Shown: one piece after another, positions 57,780 to 64,000 of the stretch | Position numbering within the stretch: position 1 is the stretch's first letter | Layout of the letters: each line of letters begins with the position of its first letter | Source: Larix kaempferi | Taxonomy: Eukaryota; Streptophyta; Pinopsida; Pinales; Pinaceae | DNA length: 64,000 bases | Reading direction: 5' to 3' | Assembly (NCBI GenBank): GCA_027924585.1 | Contig: BSBM01001444.1 | Coordinates: forward strand, 62,001 to 126,000 | Made by a program: the position numbers and the translations under genes | The notes under the pieces: model-generated | The model's database searches: none | Told to the model about the DNA's origin: nothing | The model's input: the letters and a program-made list of their open reading frames with translations, nothing else

Positions 57780-58447
57780 TGTCATAAGGAGGACAATATG
57801 TGTCGTCTTCATTTCTCACTGAACTGCATTGTCTTCTCTTTTACAAAATCAAATTCATAAAGAGTACGATTTAAGGGAACATGCCACAAGGCCTTTTCAA
57901 ATCTCATCTTTAATGCAGCGATGTCATAATCTATTGCTTCTTAGTTTTGGAATCCTTTGATGGAATACAATTCTACAGTAATTGGGGTTTCTTCTAGAAC
58001 CCATGGATCTCCCATAATTCCCAGAAGCTCACCATCCATATTCTCGACAGCATGAAAGGAACTTCAAATGGAATAAACCAACTATCACACACTTGCTTCC
58101 TATAAATGATTATCACAATTATATCCACGGGCATGCTTAGTCTTGCTCAACACCTGGTGTAAACTTGGCGTTGTTGGACATTGATGAATTTTACGCATGG
58201 ATGCTTGATAACCTCTAACACTTGTCACTTGAGCTTTCATTCTTTGGAAATACATTAGCACCTTCTCAAAATCATCTCCTCCATTGTAGCAAACAATAAG
58301 TTTGTGCTTCCCTTGACGAGAGTAGAGAACTGAACGAACCATACAATAATAAACTGGATGAGATGATTGTTTCTCATTCTTCAATCTCTTTGCTTTGGAT
58401 AAGCAATTACCTCTCAAAACCATACACCCTTTCTCAAAACAATACAC
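57780..58447 (-). pseudogene. Unrecognised protein-coding remnant
   Basis: The minus strand from 58447 is open for 115 codons with normal protein texture (CFEKGCMVLRGNCLSKAKRL, HPVYYCMVRSVLYSRQGKHK, C-Y-N-G-G-D-D-F-E-K-V). After two stops it continues as ENMDGELLGIMGDPWVLEET and ALKMRFEKALWHVPLNRTLY down to about 57790 with frameshifts. I do not know the family. No RT, integrase or transposase motif is visible, so a processed or decayed host gene is possible. Confidence 0.4.
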
Positions 58448-58744
58448 CCTTTTGGATAAAGAGAAGTTTCATTGTTTTGTGCAAATGCAAGGAAATATTT
58501 TCGAGCCTTCGGACCTGCCATCTTATTCCATCCAAAAATTGAAAATGATATGAGAAGCAAACACTAAGATGCAATACATATATGACATGGCCGCAAGAAC
58601 TACTCCACGATGGTAATGAGAATTGAACAAATGGTCCCTCATGCTACATCTGCCATATTTTCATACTAAATCCATAAAGCCACCTCGTGCCAAGAATTGG
58701 CGTGGTATAGTCAATGCCTTAACAGAATCTAGGGCTAAACCTTT

Positions 58745-58885
58745 TTTGTTAAGCACTGAAACCATATCTTCTTTCTAACATTCGGTCTTTGACTTTGGGA
58801 TACACATGGATACATTTGTTAAGCATTGAAACCATGTCATCTTTCTAACATTCGGTCTTTGACTTTGGGATACACATGGATACAT
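58745..58885. repeat. 70-bp tandem duplication
   Basis: TTTGTTAAGCACTGAAACC at 58745 and TTTGTTAAGCATTGAAACC at 58815. Both units end in GGATACACATGGATACATT. Confidence 0.9.
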
Positions 58886-60009
58886 TAGACGAGTTTTTGA
58901 CATTAAGCACAATGAAGAAGAATCGTAGATAAATGACTCGACTTTAAACACAAGACACTTTATTTATTCATGGGCCTAAAGTGAGGCTTCATGATTTTAT
59001 TTAAAAGGCATATGGGATGATTAAGGTTAAAAATTCATTATCAATTCAACAGAAAAGAAAAGGAATAAGCCATCCTTTAGAAAAACTTAAGCATAAGTCA
59101 CTTATGATAAAAATTAAAAATGGATCATGCACCAGCAACGCGATTTTAGAAACGAAACCTTGACATTAGATTCAAAAGGATAAACAAAGTGGATTTCAAC
59201 ATCAAAAAGTTTGAAATTTGCCATAAGACATTAAAAATCCATAAATGAGTTACCTAAGGAAAAGGCTTTTAGCAAAATTAGAGACTAAAATTTGAAACAA
59301 AATACACTAACTCTTTGAACAAAACTTTGGTAAAGAAGATTTTGGCAAGTTCGATGCAAAAAGTGATTAAAAGCTAAAAATTTTGATGGGGTAAAATTTA
59401 GTGATAACAACACCAATTGTTAAAGAGTTTTCCTTTGGTTCTACTGTATATAAGACAACTATTTTTTAGTGTGTGAAGCAAATACTCCATAAGGGTTTTA
59501 AGCTATGTGGACGTCACTACTTATTTTTAGCCTTCTCTGCAAATCAATCGAGAGACCGTTATGCATGCTTCTTTGCTCAAGGGAAGGATTTACTATCTAC
59601 CCTACTGATATGCTGAGCTACAAAAAACCTAAAAGTTGTATTTATTTATATCTTACTGTGTAGCATGTGAGATGAACCTTACAGGTTAGGTATATATTCC
59701 TTAGGTTATAACTTACTAGTAAATGATCTTAATACCCTTAGGATCTAGCACTATGAAATTGAAATCAATTATGGAGATGGTGACTCTTATTTGGCCCAAC
59801 TTTTATGGCATTCAACGTTTTGCATGCCAAGATCAAGCTCCATTTTATTTTGCTAGAAATTTGTTTTTTTGTCAAATCTAGAACAACTTGAGACTTTAAA
59901 AAACAAACGCTCTTATGTCAGAAAAGTGTAAGCTCTCTGTGCATTTTCTTTTGCAAGAAAGGTTCAAAGATTTTAGATAATTTTGTGACACCATTGGGTG
60001 ACTTTAAGA

Positions 60010-60208
60010 CTTTATGTTTTATGTTTTTCACACATCACAATATATTGGACTGATGGATATTCCTACTTATGTTTAGGCAGAGGCCTAGAGTTTCATAATC
60101 TTAAAGTAAATGTTTTATGTTTTTTGTACATCACAATATATTGGATTGACAGATATTCCTACCTATGTTTAGGTAGGTGCTCAAAGTTTCATAATCTTAA
60201 ATTTAATG
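60010..60208. repeat. 97-bp tandem duplication
   Basis: CATCACAATATATTGGA with TATTCCTAC...TATGTTTAGG and TTTCATAATCTTAAA recurs after 97 bases. The open frame across it therefore reads as a twofold protein repeat and is not taken as a gene. Confidence 0.85.
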
Positions 60209-63200
60209 TTTTCCAAAAATACTATTTGGAGACCATATTTAGTATTGATTTGTATGGGAAAATGTCAAAGACAAGAGAAGAGGGTGTCAAGATTGTCTAA
60301 TTATTTATGTCTCAACTCATGCAGAAAACCTACACTACTATATGCAGGATGAAATTTGTAGATAACTTGCTTTTGGAATTGATTATGAAAGAAATGTTAA
60401 TATAGAATAACTTAGAACTGCTACTTAAGCACAAATACAATTTAGTGTTTAATGACTTGTCTCCTGGATGTTTTTCTTTACTGCCAACTTTTTTCTCAAT
60501 TTTAAAATTACATGTGGTATTATGTGAAGTATTTGGATATAACAATAGGATGGATGAAAGATGAAGAAGAAAATAAAAATTCAAGGCCAACTTTGTTTAC
60601 AAACCAAAATTTAGACTTTTTAAGGGGGGTATGATCATGTAAAGTCATGACAAGAATTTACTTTGAAATGCGAGCATAACAAAGATTGATGGTTAACTTG
60701 TTCTTGGAATAATGATTCTCTTCTTCTTGCATTGTCCATGAAATAGAAACTATATGATTGTCCAATAATATAAGTGACTCTATAATGTTTGTTCCTTCAA
60801 ATATTTTATTTTGTTGGTACAAAGCTATGGAGACACATAACTAGCTAGCTACAATCCAATGAGACAAATCCATCCCAAAATGTGAAGAAATGAATTTACA
60901 AGTACTCCAACAGATGATTGTTGTCTTAAAGATCAACCATCACAAGAGTAGAGTTGACAAAGATGAACAACTTGAATACTATAAGAATAGAATTAACAAA
61001 AATGGATCTCAACACATGCAACCTACTTGAACACATCCTAAATATGTCACATTATCATACTAGCATATGTCTATTGTCTACTTGCTATAGAAATCATGTT
61101 GTATGGAAATTGATTTATAACAATATTCAAAACTACCTATATCATAATATAAGAAAATAAACTCATATCATGCATTTAGCAATTACAAATGTCTCACCTA
61201 TTGGAAGAATTTAGGTTTAATTCATGCCTTTCCTTATATGTTACTAATGTTAAAACAATCTCCTTGTTTTTACTTTGGATCTCTTACTTCCATAATGTAT
61301 AATATAATTCTAGAGAAATTTGACAAGCAATTGAATTTCCTAATTTTGTAGACATTACAAAAGGAATTGAATAATTGATTCTCAAGGTAATCAAAAGTCT
61401 TTCAAAGAAAAAAAATAATTATTGAATCTACAACACAATTTACTCAATAACATGTCTAACAAGTAAAATATTTGATTTAGGAACCAATAAAATTTTTAAC
61501 TCTTTCAATTAATATTGCATGACTATATTTCTTGATGTATGATCAAATTTTCAGAATTATGATTTCTCCATGCTCACTATACAAATTTCAAAATATATGT
61601 AATCAACAATGGATACTCATTTACTTCATAAAAATTAGTGACATGCAAAATAATTATATTGAGGATTATCATCTTCCATGTTTTGTAAACCTATAAATAA
61701 AATTTTCAAGGGAAGGGCAACTCCAAAAACAACTTAGTATGGATATATCCTAGCACACATTAAAGGTCCCAATCCTTCCATCGAAAGTAGAGGATGTAGA
61801 CATGCATTCAATCTTACAAAAAAAACCCAACCCCTCATAAACATATTCCTACAATTGGCATCACTTTAAGGAAATGAAGCATGGCATGAATTAGAAAACT
61901 TATATTGAGAAAGGGAAACATTACCTTTAATTGAATTCAAAGAAGTTATATACTTAATATTACTATCTAGCCTCCACTATCCTTGTAAAATTCATCAAAC
62001 ACAAAACACGTCAAAAAGGTGAAACTAGGAACAAAGGTATGTCTATGAACATTTAATATCACTAGCGAGGAGACATAAACTCTACAAATATACATTCATT
62101 TAAATTTTAGGTAAGCTACTTTAAACCTAAACCTAGATTATTATAATTGTAATTAGCTACTCAAATTCAAAAGAAGTTAGAAATCTAATTATTTGATGAA
62201 AACAAAAAGAATTGTTAATCGTAGCTTTAATTATGGAAAGCTCCAAATTGTCTTTCATGGCTTCAAACATTGTCCCCTTCTTGGATTTCCAACAATCAAA
62301 AGCCAAAGGGTGGGTCGTGGGTTATCCCCATCTTTGTCTGTCAATGATCAAAAGCTTGATTTTGGAACTGACTTAGAATACGATGATATTGTGCTATATA
62401 CTATAGAGGGACATATTTGGAGATATCACAACTACACCCTTACCAATTACTAAGGAATCATTGAGCCTTCAAGTCCAAATGAGATATAACTTAATCATAA
62501 GGTGGAGAGTTTAGAAGAGAAAAATGATATTTTTCTAGAGTCAAAATTTCTACATCAAAATATAAATTTATTTTTTCAAACAACCATGAAAAATTAAAAT
62601 TGTAATAGAACTCCCTTCCTTTGAAAAGAAAATTTTAGAATCAAACCAAGAGATTGCAAAATGAGTTAGCATCGTATTCATAAAAAACTTCAATTAATCA
62701 TCATTTATACAACTCAAAGGAAACCACACAACAAGCTCTTCATGACATTTGTTTTACTACTCTCTTTTTCACTTTATTATCTCTACTATTTTTTTCCCTT
62801 TCGGCTTCCATTTGCACATTATGGGGCAATTGCTAGTTTTAAGTTAAGGAGAAGTTTCCATGAATCGATCGAATAACATGAAAAAAATGAACTACAATAG
62901 CCTTCTCGCCCTCATAATTGGGAAGGTGTAGTTTTTACATCTAATGACTTTGCTTTAGAATAGTCTATAAATCTGAGAAACAAGAGTCTCTGAGGCCATT
63001 TCCCACATGCTATTGAAAAGTTTCATGTCTTGAAAATTCTGAATTTGCTCACATAGACCGTGCTTGGAAAAATATTTCTTGGGCTTAAAAATTATGAACA
63101 ACTGGAGAGAGTTGATCTTAATAGTAACATTGCTCCCTGTTCCTTTCACACCATGGAAACCTGATCCACTTTTATAAACTATAGTAACATGATTGCTTCT

Positions 63201-64000
63201 TATATAGAAATCACCCAAACGAACTGGCCAATGTCCAACCCATATGAAAATATTTTAGATTCAATATTTGTTACATTTACTAAGAAGTCAAACTTGTGCA
63301 TATTGTATTACTTGGTTGTGTTTTCTTCCTTATTTGTCTTTAGAATGGAAAAACCACTTATATGTGATTGGTCATTTTTTAACATTGTGTGTATCAAATG
63401 TATGATGCTTGTGCATGTTTCATTTCTTGTATCTAGAAACCTTGTGAATTGCATTGTCTTTCATCCTGTATAGACCTTTTAATTTAGTCTCGTTGTCAGT
63501 GAAACTTGCCTGGCTGTTGCCAAAATAGGATTTCCAATGCAATAGCCCTAGAAATAGGACTGTCTAAGTATTTGCAATTCCATTAGTTAGGTAAAACCCA
63601 GTTTCAAAAATGGGCAATTCAACTAGGTGAATCTAAACTAGTCTTCTATGCAGATCATCCGATTATGTATAGATAAATAGTAAATACAGAAATTTTATTG
63701 TAAGTTGTACTTATCGTTGGTCTCTGTTAGTCCTAAAGTCTGCTAACTTGACTACGGGATAGCAGTGTTCACGCACCTCAGATTTTAAGGATTGTTTTTG
63801 TGATTTTGGTGGATAACAATATAAAAGTCAAGTGTGTAAAGACAAAGTACAGAGACACAAATGCAGAAGGAATGACAGTACCGTTGTACAGGATCCAAGA
63901 GACAGGTTTCAAAACATACAAATACAGGGAATAAACAAACAGTTCATCACTGCACAATATGTAAAAGTGTAGGTACTTAAAATAACATTTCAAACATCAG
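60209..64000. other. AT-rich sequence without a recognised gene
   Basis: Short frames at 62193-62453 and 63218-62955 show no family motif or splice context. No LTR ends, tRNA-like promoters or long repeats were noticed. Confidence 0.45.

Noticed and set aside
59998-60300. 100-codon frame with an internal protein repeat
   Set aside because: It spans a 97-bp DNA tandem duplication in AT-rich DNA; no family.

Overview
The window looks like nuclear DNA from a seed plant with a large, transposon-crowded genome. The evidence is nested Ty3/gypsy, Ty1/copia and plant-type L1 LINE remnants (L1 with a C-terminal RNase H), tRNA-derived SINEs, an AP2/ERF-family pseudogene, and one plant-like first exon with a GTAAGT donor. 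A gymnosperm is plausible given the nesting and the low gene content, but the sequence alone does not prove it. There is no bacterial, organellar or viral gene organisation. Nearly all open frames are old transposon coding sequence or chance frames in repeats.

Layout: 1.9-3.1 kb holds a decayed plus-strand gypsy gag/protease. 3.7-7.1 kb is a decayed minus-strand chromovirus (RNase H, integrase, chromodomain), split inside the integrase zinc finger by a 1.48-kb solo LTR (4915-6391) that carries arrays of tiny perfect hairpins. 8209-10653 is a composite LTR-derived element flanked by the 5-bp duplication CTATG; its right end is an apparently identical 396-bp inverted copy of its own LTR start. 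A head-to-tail SINE dimer (10.88-11.24 kb) lies just downstream of the only convincing host coding exon (11754-11906, minus), within its first intron.

12.4-28.8 kb is one LINE whose central ~3.8-kb segment was tandemly triplicated at a short AATCCCTT microhomology after the LINE was already dead. A young gypsy element with 5-bp duplication GCAAT (23348-27751) then inserted in the third copy. That gypsy element lacks RT and the integrase core but keeps a 683-codon open frame. 28.8-36.6 kb is AT-rich and holds a SINE-like copy, a 171-bp near-perfect hairpin, a long TA microsatellite and two minus-strand LINE 3' fragments. 36637-41960 is a copia element (minus, duplication AATAT) with three successive tandem-repeat arrays between pol and its 3' LTR. 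An AP2/ERF (DREB-like) pseudogene lies at 45.3-45.7 kb. 46.4-54.3 kb is a 5'-truncated Athila/Tat-type gypsy element (minus) with extra open frames 3' of pol and a YMDN reverse-transcriptase motif. 54.3-64 kb is mostly AT-rich unassigned sequence with small tandem duplications and one unrecognised protein-like remnant.

The parts most worth a second look are the terminally inverted LTR composite at 8.2-10.7 kb, the mini-hairpin arrays with compensatory changes in two unrelated LTR elements, the 171-bp hairpin, and the triplicated LINE. No gene set works together as a pathway here; the relations are those of nested insertion.
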